From positions 37,713,001 to 37,777,000 of the forward strand of contig OX637394.1 in the NCBI GenBank assembly GCA_951799425.1: DNA of 64,000 nt, written 5' to 3'. The DNA comes from Ilex aquifolium (Eukaryota; Streptophyta; Magnoliopsida; Aquifoliales; Aquifoliaceae). A model generated the notes under the pieces. The model saw nothing but the letters and a program-made list of their open reading frames with translations. It made no database searches and had not been told where the DNA came from. This document shows positions 1 to 12,892 of this stretch, one piece after another; the first letter of the stretch is position 1; every line of letters begins with the position of its first letter. The position numbers and the translations under genes are program-made.

Positions 1-1855
1 ATCCAAAAACAAATCAACTATTATCTTGCAGCAGAATAACGAAAATATTAGATTTCACATTGTCTCAAAATGAATTTCATAGTCTAGAACATAGGGGAAT
101 ATAGCTCTAAACGTCCACCTTGGGATTCACGTTCCCATCTATTGGAGCTTCCCAATGTACTGGCTCATCAACTCCGAGCTCCTCCTCTAGACCATAATCT
201 GAAAAAGATATTGTTTGTAGGGGTGAGCACTAAGCTCTGTAGGAAAATCTTCTCAAACTCAAACATGGTTTCGAAAGCATATAAAACAGTCGGTCTCATT
301 TTACAAATGTCATATATGGCTTTTGAAGGAAAACAGAAACATTTCGAAGGATCTCAAGTTTACACAATAACAATGATTAAATGAAAAGTAAAACCAATTC
401 CCAAAAATAACAATTCCAACGAGTTACCATTTCCACAATAAACCATAACCTACCATTTGCACAATAAACCATAGCCCACAATGTATCTCAGGTATGATGT
501 AAGATATTGCATGAATAAACACATCGAAAATATCCTGGCCTACACACACACACCCAAATCCTCTCAAGTATATACAACTTTAGGAAGGGCGCATTCCAAC
601 ACATTGGAAATGAAGAATCCAAACCAGGAATAGTATACTAACCCTCAGCCTCGATACCCGTGAGCGAATAGTGGTTTGGTCCTCGCAAGGCACCAACCCC
701 ACTACGAGTGGTAGGAAAAATTCAAACCCGCACGGAGTAAAAAACACATCTACCCACTCTACGATACCCGGTCAACGGCCACCCATGGTCATCCAAACAT
801 CCACACAAGAGATACAATTCCAACCAATTTCTCAAATCACTAGTAAAATCCAAAATCCCAAATTTCACATGTATTATTCCAATAGAACAAATTAAGAAAA
901 TATGCAAGAGATCCTAAAAAAAAAATACCATTTTATTGTTCAATACCAAACACTAGAGTTTTGAAATCAAGAACAAAGGAAAAATCAAGAGAAAAATTCA
1001 TTTCTCTTGAAAACTAGGGTTTTAAGATAAGAAAAGAGATTTCATGGTTATCCAACCATAGCTTTGTTTAGAAACATGATAATATTTGCAATAATATCAA
1101 GAATCAAGAATTTCCTAACATATAAATAGGATTTAGAGTCAAAACATACATATATATAAACCTTAGCCTCAATGGAAGAGAATAGGAAGAAACCCCTACC
1201 TAGAAATCAAGAATTCCAAGCAAAACCCAAGTTTTAGAGACTTTTTTCTTCCCTTTTCTTTTTCCCTTTATCTTCTCCTAGGGTTCTAAGAGGTTTGGGG
1301 TGAGAGTGGAATGAAAGAATGGAAGAAAATGGGCTGAAATCTGTGTTTTAAACACAGCAGTCCCGAAAGTTACTGTTCATGGGCTGAAATTTGGGTTTTC
1401 TCCAAAATTACGATTTTGCTACTAAAAATCTCCAATTTGATCCATATGACTACCCTAAGGTTTTTCGACGTTCCAAATTCATTTTTAATGTTATTTTAAC
1501 CTAAAAACATTTAATTTTATGATTTATCTCAAAACTAAAGTAAATTTACACTCGAAACACTAAAATTACTATTTTATTCCTTTGAACCGCTATATATGCT
1601 AAACGGCTATTCCAAATTTTTCGGGTCTCCCAGGTTCAATGATAATATTATTTTGAACTAAAAAAATTAATATTTTTACTTAGTTACCCTTATCAACCTT
1701 AAACACTTCCAAAAATTAAATTTCACAATCAATTTGCCTCCCTAGTATTTATTCCTACTATTACAATCTATAGGGTTCATGAATACCTCATCACCTATAT
1801 TAGCATTTCAAAAATAATTACTTGCTATATAAAGATAAGAGTGTGGGGGTTTACA
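1..1855 (-). mobile_element. Ty3/gypsy-type LTR fossil (partial, runs off the left edge)
   Basis: Read on the minus strand, a retroviral-type LTR start (TGTAAACCCCC) lies at 1855 and the sequence runs leftward out of the window without an ORF. Layout on that strand resembles a long Tekay/Del-like LTR: AT-rich 5' part, a TATA-like stretch near 1150, leader-like sequence with AACCCTAG runs, then a more GC-rich stretch at 600-800. The same general style is seen in the solo LTR at 42910-53521. The other end, target duplication and internal region are outside the window. Family placement is inference; the boundary is supported by helicase coding sequence starting immediately beyond it. Confidence 0.5.
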
Positions 1856-3040
1856 CAATCTATGCACACAAAATTGTTCAGAAAAATAAAACTCATAATA
1901 TGGGATGAAGTTCCTGTGTAGCATAGATTTTGTGTTGAGGCAGTAGATTGTTCACTCCAGGATATTTGTGACAGCAAAAAGTCATTTGAGAGTATAATTG
2001 TCATTCTTGGTGGAGACTTTCAGCAAATCTTGTCAGTTATACCAAGGGGAGTTCGTGAGCAATTTGTGGGTGCTTCATTAAAACGGTCTATGTTATGGAG
2101 GGATATACATGTTTTGACCTTGAATTTAAACATGTGTTTGAATAGAACATATGTTGGAAATGCAAATTTTGCAAATTTCTTAATAGAGGTAACATTTCAT
2201 TGATCTCCAATTTTGTGAATATATATTGAATATATTGATTTTGATTATTCACTAATTTTTTTATTTATTTAGATTGACACCAACCCACGAGAAATTATAG
2301 AACTTCCATCAACAATACACAAATGTCATAATCTTCACGAATTGATTTACAATATTTTTTCACGATTAGAAGTGGCTGGTATAATGATCCCAGAATTTCT
2401 AACTGAACGCGTGATACTTTCTTCCTGCAATGACGATGTCAGTGCAATGAATGTCGCAGCATTGCAAATTTGTCCCGGAGAGACATTTACATATTTAGCT
2501 GCAGACAAAATGTCGAATACTGATGAAATTGATCGAACCATCACAAACCGATTTCCTAATGAGTATTTGAACTCTTTGAATCCATCAGGTTTTCCACCTT
2601 TCATGTTAGAGCTGAAAGTGGATTGTCCAATAATGTTGTTGAGGAACATTGCACCGAAAGATGGTCTTTGTAATAGGACGCGATTGATGGTTGTCAGATG
2701 TGGTGTGCGTGTAATTGAAGCTAGAATATTAAATGGAGATAAATCTGGTGACTTGGTCTTCATTCCAAGATTATCTTTGGCACCGACAACTTCTGAATTG
2801 CCCTTTCAAATGATTAGACATCAATTTCCTATCCGGTTAACATATGTTATGACAATTAATAAGTTTCAAGGACAATCTGTGAAATTTGTTGGAGTTGATT
2901 TGCGAACACCAGTCTTTAGTCATGGACATCTATAAGTGGCACTATCTAGATGCACATTTTCTAATCATTTACACGTCATTCTCCCTGAAGATGGGTCAAA
3001 CTGCACGACAAATATTGTGTACCATGAGGTTTTGTTGTAA
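1856..3040 (+). pseudogene. Helitron Pif1-like helicase, C-terminal half, broken
   Basis: This encodes the C-terminal half of the RepHel helicase that rolling-circle Helitron transposons use for strand unwinding. Exon 1856-2188 contains a Walker B-like KLIIWDEVP and the GGDFQQILSV motif. A GT-AG intron follows (2189-2272). Exon 2273-3040 contains the [27 protein letters not shown] and LSRCTFSNHLHV motifs typical of Helitron helicases. The Walker A region and the Rep nuclease are missing because the left LTR begins at 1855. Two in-frame stops are visible: one right after DEVP near 1919, and a TAA near 2933 where the family usually has tyrosine in the motif HGQLYVALSR. The remaining frame reaches a terminal stop at 3038-3040. 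It is not functional as it stands. Confidence 0.85.
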
Positions 3041-3660
3041 TGTTCCGTATTCTACAAGGACGAAATGGTATAAATCATTTGCAAGTTTATTTCTGTTGAT
3101 TGCAAACATTTTAACAATGTTATTTTATTGATATAATTTTATTCAATCTCTGTAGAATTTGGATGAAGAAGTGCAGGATTTAAAAAGATTAAATACAACC
3201 CATCTTTTTCGATGGTGTTGTTTGAATAAGGTAACAAAATTTATTTTTTATAGTTTATTTTTTATTTTCAAGTTTATAATTTTAAAATTCCTGTCGTGTA
3301 CTAAATTGAACTGTTTTTTGTAAATGCTAGATTGTTGTACATTCCCCCAGTTGGAAGATGTGGATTTGGATTGATACAATGACATTCAACGCTGTGTTGG
3401 AGAGATAGTATTTACAATGATGTGTAGATAACTGACCAATTTTGATAAATTAGATTAAAGAATGACTCATTTTGCAAATGTACTGTATATAATTACGTTT
3501 TGTTGTCATTCTTTAATCTTATTTGTGTTTAGGTACAATTATGAGTTTATTTTGCAATGGTAAATAGTTCGAAATAGGCAGAACAATGGTTATTATTGTT
3601 GTGATGCCTAAAGCAATTGGTAAATAGTCATGTTTAGGCATGACGATAGTTTTGTGGTAA

Positions 3661-4415
3661 TCATCATGCATATGACGTGGTTTGGTTATGATTATAAAAT
3701 ATATAAGTTTTGTAGATAGGTTGATATATTTGTGGTATCATATTTTCAAAGGATATTTTGCCGAAAAATTGTAAGTTTCTTACATTGATTTCAATTTCTC
3801 TCATTACTTGGTTTTTGAATTAAGCAAATTTTTTAGTGACCCAAAATGTAATTCAATACCTCTTGCTTGGTTTTTGTTCATTCATTGAGATAGTGATTGA
3901 TTTATAAGTCGTTTATGTCATTTTGTTGTGTGATTAAAGTAGTCTGTGATTGAAAAATTTTATGGGTTTATTTCAATTTTTCAAGAATCTTCTGTTCTGT
4001 CGGTCACTTTTACAAGTATTGATATAGTTGTTTGTGTATGAAGAATGGTGTTGTGGTAATTGGTACATAGTTGGATTTCAGTGTGCATATGACATGATTT
4101 GATTATGATTATGAAATATATAAGTTTTTGTAGACAGGTTGATATATTTGTGGCATCATATTTTCAGATGATACTTTGTCAAAAATTTGAAAGTTTCTTA
4201 CATTGATTTTAATTTCTCTCAATAATATAAACCAAAAAAGAGCTTGGTTTTTGAATTGGGCAAATTTTAGAATAACCCAAAATGTAATTCAATACCTCTT
4301 ACTTGGTTTTTGTTTATATTATTTTGTTGTGTGATTAAAGTTGTTTGTCTATCACTTTTACAAGTATTCATATAGTTGTTCGTGTAGGAAAAATGATTTT
4401 CTATTGTTTTACATG
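3661..4415 (+). repeat. Tandemly duplicated Helitron subterminal segment
   Basis: Two diverged copies (about 3661-4046 and 4081-4415) share blocks such as ATATATAAGTTTT, GTTGATATATTTGTGG, TCATATTTTCA and TTTCTTACATTGATTT in the same order. A third copy begins near 11486 in the next Helitron. The segment is noncoding and marks both Helitrons as one family. Confidence 0.75.
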
Positions 4416-5399
4416 CATATATTATTGTACAAACACATACATTTTACTTGGTTCATTGTATAGACACCACAAATTGTTTTGTGGGTCTCCGTTTAAAATA
4501 AATAACATAATTTGATTGAATTGATGCAATATAAGTTGAGGATTGCAATTGGTTTCACAGTTTGTTTGTTTTTTAGATGATGGATTGTGTAATTAGTATT
4601 TTATTGATTGTCTATACATGTTCATATTCTATTGGGATCATATTTTTAGAGGAAATTATGTCTAAATATTTTTAAAAGAACAAAATAAATATTTTTAGAT
4701 TAAATAACATAAATGGTACATTCAGGCTTTAACCATCTCTCTAATAATTGAAACGAAAGCATTTTGACCCTTTTTATTTCTTTAAAGTCATGACATTAAA
4801 AATGACCAAACGATTTTAAGTTTAATGCATGTTTATATTCATTGTTTGATTATTTCATGTTTAAAAACTATGTACAGTGCTTTCAGACACGTGATATAGG
4901 GCGAGTTTAGGCTTTCAGTTTAGTATGTGTCCGAGTTCAGTGCTTGATTATTTCGCGTTCAAATTCAATGTTCCATTTTTTTTAGTTGCACCGTGCCTTC
5001 AGTCACGGGTTATCCCTAGTATATGTATATTATAAAACACCTCATACTTTGAATTTTATACCCTATATAATTTCCCGCCCATTACACCATCTCTCTCTCA
5101 ACGGTCATCTGCCTACCTCACACAACCCCACCCTGTCAGAACACACACCCCCACCCCACTCTCTGTTCTCCTCCCCTCTATACGCTAACAACCCTTCCCA
5201 ATTCTCTCTCATGTCTCTTTCTCTCTGTGCAGCATTGAACTCTGGCGAAACTCTGACGACTCACTCTCAGGTTAGTCTCTTTATTTCCCCCTCTTCTTTT
5301 CTATTTCTCTTCTCTGTTCTCGCTTCTCTCACACCATACACACACCCCACCGCTTTTCTGCCCCTTCTATGCTCTCGCTCACTTCTCTCTCTCACTTCA

Positions 5400-5745
5400 C
5401 AGATTCACACACACACATACACACAACACAAATCACACACACTCGCAGCGGACAACACACATACACAGTCATCACACACACCAATCCTCACACACATCAC
5501 ACACACATAGAAACAAACCCAACACACACACCCAACACAGATCTAGCACAAACTCACCCAACACAGACCCAGCACACACACACACACCCACATCCACTCA
5601 CTCACACACACACACACATTGCGTACACACACAGAGAGCAGAAACAAACACCTACACCCACACCCACTCTCATATACACACATCACACACATGGCACAAA
5701 CAAGCCCACACACCCATTGCGTACACACACACAACACAATATACA
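5400..5745. repeat. CA-rich low-complexity stretch
   Basis: Irregular CACACA runs fill this part of Helitron 2. Open frames across it (His/Thr-rich on plus, Cys/Val-rich on minus) follow from composition and are not considered genes. Confidence 0.85.
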
Positions 5746-6466
5746 CAACTTGAATTTATTGATTTGAACACCAAGTGTTTGTTGGAATGCCTGAGAGAAA
5801 TATTTTACATTCCACCATTGTTTTTTTTTTATTAGTATGAATTTCCTATGTACCTTTTTTTGTGTGGGTATAATGTGTTGAAATTATGTTTCTCTTTGAT
5901 GGGATTTGTTTCATTGGATTCTCTTCCTTGGATTTTAATTGATTCTTTCACTTTGTTTGATTCGGGTTTGTCATTGATCATATAGTTTTTGTTGCTATTT
6001 CTTTTGACTAATTTGTTTGATAATGTGACGTGATTAGTTAGTTTGGGCCATAATTTTTGTTTTGGCAAGTCTTAAAAAACTGTTGGATATTATGATGTGA
6101 ATGTATGCTAGATTTTTGGTGAATTAGATTAGATTTCATGCAAACTTCATTTGATTCCGATCCTAATCCGGTTTGATTTGACTACAATTAGGTCCATTTT
6201 GTACATTGTAATTTTTGTTGTTTTTTATTTTGGTTGAGTTGTTTGATGATGTGAGGTGATTGATGAGTCTAAACCACCATTTGTTGGTCAATAATGTTGT
6301 CAAGAGTTATGCGATTAAGAAATCGAGCATTTTTTATCTAAATTTCTGTTTTTGGCAAGTCATAAAAAGATGTATATGTACATGTTTATGTTATGTATGA
6401 CTAGGTTTAAGCACTGATTTTTGTTTCGGTCTGCTCACTTCTCTAGTATGTCCAAGCGAAACTCTC

Positions 6467-6568
6467 ATGGCAGCAATGGAGGATGGTGTATAAGAACGAG
6501 ACAAACTCGCAGAGTCGCTGAACGATCTCTCCACCAATGTCTCCATCATGATCAAAGGCGAGCTTCAG
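6467..6568 (+). pseudogene. Captured first exon, BLOS2-like (BLOC-1 subunit 2)
   Basis: An ATG opens a frame reading MAAMEDGV, a TAA, then ERDKLAESLNDLSTNVSIM and IKGELQ, followed exactly by a CAG|GT splice donor. From memory, plant BLOS2-like proteins begin with an acidic residue run, then DKLAESLNDLF, a serine/valine stretch and MVKGELQGTNN, with an exon ending near this point. The fragment therefore looks like exon 1 of such a gene, captured by the surrounding Helitron and broken by one stop at codon 9. No downstream exon of the gene was recognised nearby. BLOC-1 acts in endosomal sorting, but this fragment has no such role. Confidence 0.5.
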
Positions 6569-6574
6569 GTACTC

Positions 6575-7093
6575 GGCTTGGGTGCTTGCTGATGGGTTCT
6601 CGAAGCATCCATTGGTGTGCATTGAAAATAGGTAACTACATGTTGGACCCATCTGTTATTTGTAATTGTAACATACTTTTTCGTATTAGCTGTAAATTGA
6701 TTATGTTGGCTGCTCTATTATTGGTGCTCTATTATTGGTATTGTATTGGGTGTTTTTTTATTACTATAGCTCCTCCTTTTGTTGATGCGTGGGGCTCTTT
6801 GTTGCTTTGATGCTCAATTTGGTTTGAAGGTGCTACCTTTAGGCTTGGGTGCTTGCTGATGGGTTCTCGAAGCATCCTTTGGTGTGCATTGAAAATAAGT
6901 AATTATATGTTGGACCCATCTCTTATCAATAATTGTAACATAATTTTTTGTATTAGCTACAAATTGATTATGTTGGCTACTTTGTTATTGATAATGTATC
7001 AGGTGTTTTTTTATTACTATAGCTCCTCCGTTTGTTGATGCGTGGGGCTCTTTGTTGCTTTGATGCTCAATTTGGTCTGAAGGTGCTACCTTA
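6575..7093 (+). repeat. 267-bp tandem duplication
   Basis: Two adjacent copies (6575-6841 and 6842-7093) begin GGCTTGGGTGCTTGCTGATG and end near AGGTGCTACCTT. They differ by scattered substitutions and a small indel. The first copy starts just downstream of the captured exon's splice donor. Confidence 0.9.
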
Positions 7094-10000
7094 AGGTAAA
7101 GCTAAAATTCCAAACTCTTTGTAAGTTGCCCATTAGTTTGGGACCATTTTATGTTAACTCTTGGCATTATTGTAGTTCATGTTCCAAGTTCATTAAGAGA
7201 TTTATATGACTACTTTCATCCTCTTTATTTTGTTAATTGCATTGAATTTGACACTTTTATTATTTAGCCTTTAGTTGAAAAATGAAGTATCTATGGAGAA
7301 AGGAGAATATACCCATCAGCAGTAGAATCACTGGGTCTGGGAGATTGGGATACCACATAATGTACAATTAGGAACTTGGCTTTGAAAGCTAAATTTGATT
7401 TGGGATCGGTATAACATGTCTTCCACGTTTTTGGCAATGTATGTGGAAGTTTTGTTTTATTTTAGAGGTATAGGGAACATGATATTCAAACTTCAATAGT
7501 ATATGTGTCTCACCTATGTCATCTAGCACAGTGGCAAAGACAACAACCAGTAACAACGCAATGCGATAGTCGACCTCCTCCTTTCCAGCTAATAATCAGT
7601 AGGTGTTTTTCCTCTCTGTTTCTATTTGGATCTGGATGTTAATAAATTTTTTTTTTTTTTTTTAAGTTTCATTTTATGCTCATAATTACATTATATGTTG
7701 GTATGCTCATTAGGACTACTTTTGTTGGTTATTGTACATCTTCCTTGAAGCAATTATACACATGCTTTTGCAATCAACTTTTATCTTTTAAACTTCATCT
7801 ATTTCTTGCACTTCTTATTCTTGACCTTATTCAAGTTCATTTTAGAAGTTCAGTTTTCCCACGCACCCAGTACACACTCTCAGACACCCACACACACACT
7901 CACCCTAATATCGTGATTTATATTCTCTTTTTTGAAATTCTGATTTGGGATTTTCTATGGTCGATTTGGAGTTTTCTATCACAACTATTAGTCAGCCCCT
8001 TCCTTAGTTTTCTATAAATCCATGACGTTTGATTTATGTGATTTATGTAAATTTCACTAAATTACCTCCCTGATTAAGGAATGATTAATTGATTGTTGTT
8101 CCTTTGGTTTTTGATGTGCAACAAATTTTGATCTCTCTCTATACTGGTTATTTATCCCCTTAATGTTTAGAGTTTCTTATTGGATTTAAAGAGATTTGTA
8201 TTAGGTTCTTTAAAACACTTTGTTTAAACACTTTAAATACTAAAAGTGGGTTTTTAGTATCACGTTCTAGGTTATTTTTGCTACCAAACACTTGGTACGG
8301 TGTCTACTGGCTATCTATGGCTCTAGCTTAGGGATCACAACATTATTTGGTTTTATGCAATGGTATTGTTCTTGAAATTCTATGTTACTTTTGAAATTGG
8401 ATTTTTGTTATTGTAGTACCTTGCCAAAAGTTTTTGCCATTTCAAAATTAGGTTATTTCTCCTAGGCTAAATATAATGGCCTTTGAATTTCTTGAATTTT
8501 TTATTTTATGCTCCACTCATGCATTTTTTAGTTTATCATGAATTTTGATGATTTGGTTTTTGTTCCTTGCGTTGCGTTGGGGAAAAATAGTAATTGAGAA
8601 AGCTATTGTAGTTAAGACCCACAACCATGCAATGTCGTGTATGATGCCTAATAAAACCACTTAGGTTGAATACTGTATAGTCGTAGATAACTAGAACTAA
8701 TAAAACCACTTTGGTGAGTCCACTATTTCCAAGATTGCATGTGTGAGTGTCATTTTCTTAGTTCTTTAAGATTTGTAATGTTGAAGGTTGAATTTTCAAG
8801 GTTTTGGTTACTTTAGGTTTATGTGGTCTTGATCTGAATATTAGTGTGGGCTTTGATTAGTCTTCACTTTTTTTTCAGTCTATTTCTTTATCTCTTTATA
8901 ACAAGAGAATATTTTGATGTGAATTTCGAAATACTCCAAGCATGGCAAAATGATTTGGGTTTTTTTTTCATAACTTTTTATTGCGGGATCGAAAAAAGTT
9001 GTGTGTTCTGGGTTGCATTTGGTTTGTTATTTTGATTGACTTGGAAAATTATGTGATGGTTATGGATTAAATTGCATTTTCTTATCGGGTTGTGTTAGAG
9101 CTCGGCAATTTTTTGGTTCCTTTGAAATGGTTCTAGCGGTAAAAGTTGTGATTGGATGTTATTGAGTTGTTGTTTGATTCCAGTTCAAAAGAAGAAAAAC
9201 GAGTTGTTATTTGATTAGTTGTATTGAATATTCTTTTGGACATTAAAGGCATTGCCTTCTGTAACGACATTTGGATTTTAGGCTCCTTAACGTTGGTCAA
9301 GTACGTTGATATAATTGAGTTTTTTTTTTTGGGACCACGACATATTTGCGAAACATGTCGCGGGTATTGTTTCAATTGTTGCTAATAGAATTGAGAGCCT
9401 GAATTTTGCTGAACTAGGGTATGCACTAAGAGTACTTCATTTTTTTTTTTTGTTATCCTTTTTTCAACGAATATCTCCTGAAGATTTGCTCTGGTGACAC
9501 TGATGTTACCTCTGTGAATTTTGTCGAAGGTCAGCACATATTGTGTTTCATTTTTTATTTTTATTTTCTTTCTTGCTTTGTGGGATTTTTAATGTTGCAT
9601 TGTGATTCAGTTCAAGTGTATAGAAAAGGTATGATTCAGTTCTAATCTTCTCTTTTTGTGGTTCTATTTGAATTTTGTGATTTTAGTTAAGTGATGTCCA
9701 AGAGAACTACATGCAAGAGGGAGTTTAGGGGCTTATTGGTGAGACTTTGCTCTTCTCTATTTCCCTATGGATATATACTCATTTATTGAGATGTTAGTTT
9801 TTTTAAGGATTTTTCATACCTTTCATAAACTCATTTATTAAAACCTCTGAAGTGTGTGCATTCAAAGATTTCAAATTTTTATTTTCATAGCTTTTTTATT
9901 TTCGAAAAATTAGAATGATGATTTTATTTTTATAGAATTCATTTCATTATTATGTGGTTTTCATTATTATGGGTTGGTGGTGAAGAATGAATAATATTGG

Positions 10001-10400
10001 GGAAAGGTGTTGATTGATCTCCTCATGACTACTTTCTTGAGTCTGTCGTCATTAATTATTAAATGTTGGAGCCTTGGTATTAATGCCTCCACCCTTTACT
10101 TTTTATGCATACTATGTGGTTGACAAAATGTCAAAGAGAAGAAAAATGGCCCTTGACAAAGGCTGAAACCAGAAACCAACGTCTTGCGTTCTAGGTGGCC
10201 GATGAAATGTTGGAGTGAAGAAAAAAAATTCATTTTTCATTTTCAGGGTTTTAATGTTTCTTGCTTCCTTATTTTAACACAGCGGACACTCACATGATTT
10301 ATGCATGTTGTGTATAAAACATGAGCTGCGATAAAATTATTCTTACTCTAATAATTGTTGGGTTGCCCGTCAAAGACTCAAACATAGAAATCAGTAAATA

Positions 10401-10455
10401 ACCTTACTCTTTGATCTTGATTAAAAAAAAAAAAAAAAAAACCTTACTCTTTGAT
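10401..10455 (+). repeat. Poly(A) micro-insertion flanked by a 15-bp direct repeat
   Basis: ACCTTACTCTTTGAT occurs at 10401-10415 and 10441-10455. Between the copies are only 25 bases: CTTGATT followed by 18 A. This has the layout of a target-primed reverse transcription event (target duplication plus poly(A) tail) with almost no body. Confidence 0.7.
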
Positions 10456-11440
10456 ATGATTTGTCAATGTGGGTTTGAAATTAATTTTTTGTTTTGTTGA
10501 ATATGTTGGGTTTCAAAGTGCATGTGCGCGTGTATTTAAATTAGTGTGAATTGTTATTTTTCAGGTAATTTTTGTAATTTGATTTTGAGTAGACTGTGCT
10601 AGGCATAATGATTGTGATATTTTTTGAATTGGGTTGTCTTAATTTTTCGAATTATGATCGTATGGCCTCTCTCACTCTCCCAAATAGATTATTTCGCATT
10701 ATTACTAATGTAGTCAAATATCTACCTTTCACTTGCTATTAAAAATTGATTTTTTAATGTTTTGTTTCAAAACTTTGAAGAAACTTGCAATTGATACGCT
10801 AATTTTGAATTGCTTTGGCCATTCACATGGAGTCTTAAAACCAAATTGAAGTTCATATTTTTGGCTATGAAAGGAATTGGATTTTAGTTGATTAGTTGAG
10901 AAGTCGCATGCGTCAGTGAGATTTCCTTGTGCTTTGTTTTTACTCCATGGTTATAAGCTTTTCATACCTAGTATGAATAGAATGTTTCGTGCAATAATTA
11001 TACCATACGATTGTGTTTATACTTGAAAGTGCATATACCTAATGTGTACATTAGAAAAGCTTTGACTGCTTGGAATATTTGGCAAATACTACTTTCTACA
11101 GTAGTATCTAAATTAGGTGAATTCACAATATTTGGCAAATACTACTTTCTAGCATGGTTTGTTTTCCTTCTACCCATTGATATCTTTCCCTATGTAAATG
11201 GGTTACAATTGCTTTCATGTATTTGTTTGATTTCTCATGTTCATGAGCTACAGTTGTTCCATGAATTTGTACAAATAATGCCACCAATTAATACCTTTTT
11301 TCTATTTTTTGATTTGTAATTTTTTTTTCATTACAATGTCGGTGTCTTAAGGATGTAGTTTAGACTTTTCATCTTAGTGCGTATCTATGTTCAATACTTG
11401 ATTTTTTCGTGTCCACAATTAATGTCCTGTTTTTTAAAAT

Positions 11441-12563
11441 TGCACAGTGTCTTCAGTCACGGGTTATCAGAAAAATATTATGTATATGGCATGGTTTTGG
11501 TATGATTATGAAATATATAAGTTTTGTAAACATGTTGATATATTTGTGGCATCATATTTTCAGGGAATACTCTACTGAAAATTTGAAATTTTTTTACATT
11601 GATTTCAATTTCTCTAATTAATATAAACAAAGGGAGCTTAGTTGTTGAATTGGGCAACTTTCAGAATGAACCGGAATGGAATTAAAGAGTATATAATTTT
11701 GAATTGGACAAAAGCTTGTTTTTGTTTATTCATTGATGTAGAGATTGATTTAGAAGTAGTTTATGTCATTTTGTTGTGTGATTAAAGTTGTCTGTAATTG
11801 AAAAAAAATTATGGCTTTATTCTAATTTTTTAAGAAAACGGTTGTATCACAGAATCTTATGTTTGGTCTGTCACTTTTACAAATATTCATATAGTTGTTC
11901 ATATAGGAAGAATAGTTTTCTACTGTTTTAGATGCATAAAATGTTATACAGACACATACATTTTACTTGGTCCATTATATAGGCACCACAAATTATTTTA
12001 TGGGTCTTCGTTTAGAATAGACAATAGATTTTGATTGAATTGGTGTAATATAAGTTGAGGATTGCCAAACAAGTTTCACAATTTATTTGTTTTGTTAACA
12101 TTTTTTAAATGGTGAATTGTGTAATTAGTATTTTATTGATTGTCTATATAGGTTGATAGTTTATTGGGATCTTATTTTTATGGATAATTTTGTCCAAATA
12201 TTTTTATAAGAACAAAATAAATTCTTTTAGATATTTGACAATTTTTGTTTAGTATACATGGTACATTTAGGCCGTAACATTTCTTATAGTAATTGAAACG
12301 AATGTATTTTGACCCAATTTATTTCACCAAAATCTTGACATTAAAAATGTAGTTTAGACTTTTAGCTTAATGCGTATCTATGTTTAGTGTTTAATTATTT
12401 CGTATTCAACAACAATGTTCATTATTTTTTTTTTGAATTGCACAGTGCCTTAAGGCACGGATTATGGGGATAGTTTGGACTTTCAACTTAGTACGCCTCT
12501 GTGTTCAGTGCTCGATTTTTTTTTTTGAATTGCACCGTGCCTTCAGGCACGGGTTATCCCTAA
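11441..12563 (+). repeat. Three successive Helitron-type 3' hairpins
   Basis: Terminus-like motifs, each a GCAC(A/C)GTG(C/T)CTT stem with its partner arm, occur at about 11441-11465, 12440-12460 and 12531-12551. Each is preceded by similar sequence (TTTAGACTTT ... TTAGT/ATGCG ... TGTTCAGTGCTCGATT). Only the last has a proper CTAAT end. The others look like internal or older termini. Confidence 0.65.
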
Positions 12564-12892
12564 TATATATATATGATACAAACATAATTTTATTGTTAGC
12601 ACACTTTCTAAGTTAGGAGTTGTTAATACTAATACAATTCCCAATTTAAGAGTTGTTAGTTTTTTCAAACAAGTTTTTATTAAATATAACTATTGAGAGT
12701 ATTTTGGACACTTTCTGTGTTCAGTGCTCGATTTTTTTTTTTTGATACCAAAGCAGATATTTAATCAAATGTATATACATGAAGTCATGTTTGGGGAGTA
12801 AACAATGCTTTAACAACTCCAATGCACCCACATTTCGTAGAAAACTGTTGAGAAGTTGAAGGAACCAAAAAAAAAAAAAAAGAATTTAAGAA

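Larger units (their letters stand above)
1856..5019 (+). mobile_element. Helitron 1 (5'-truncated, 3' end present)
   Basis: The element runs from the helicase remnant to a canonical Helitron 3' terminus. A GC hairpin (CCGTG ... CACGG, 4991-5008) is followed by CTAG at 5016-5019 and then a T, as expected for insertion between A and T. About 2 kb of AT-rich noncoding sequence lies between helicase and terminus, including a tandemly duplicated subterminal segment (3661-4415). The 5' end is missing or lies outside the window beyond the LTR. Confidence 0.75.
5020..12563 (+). mobile_element. Helitron 2 (non-autonomous, gene-capture type)
   Basis: The 3' end is clear. A near-perfect hairpin (CCGTGCC TTCA GGCACGG, 12534-12551) is followed by CTAA at 12560-12563 and then T. 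The stretch shares subterminal repeats with Helitron 1. The 5' end is inferred: AT-rich sequence ending in ATTATAAAAC directly after the Helitron 1 terminus resembles plant Helitron 5' termini. No Rep/helicase was found inside, so it would be non-autonomous. It carries a pyrimidine/CA-rich leader-like region (5090-5750), a probable captured exon (6467-6568), a 267-bp tandem duplication, and several kb of AT-rich sequence without recognisable genes (7100-11340). The left boundary is uncertain. Confidence 0.5.

Noticed and set aside
5369-5767. 132-codon His/Thr-rich ORF and its minus-strand partner
   Set aside because: It only reflects the CA-rich low-complexity sequence; no start context, domain or conservation sign.
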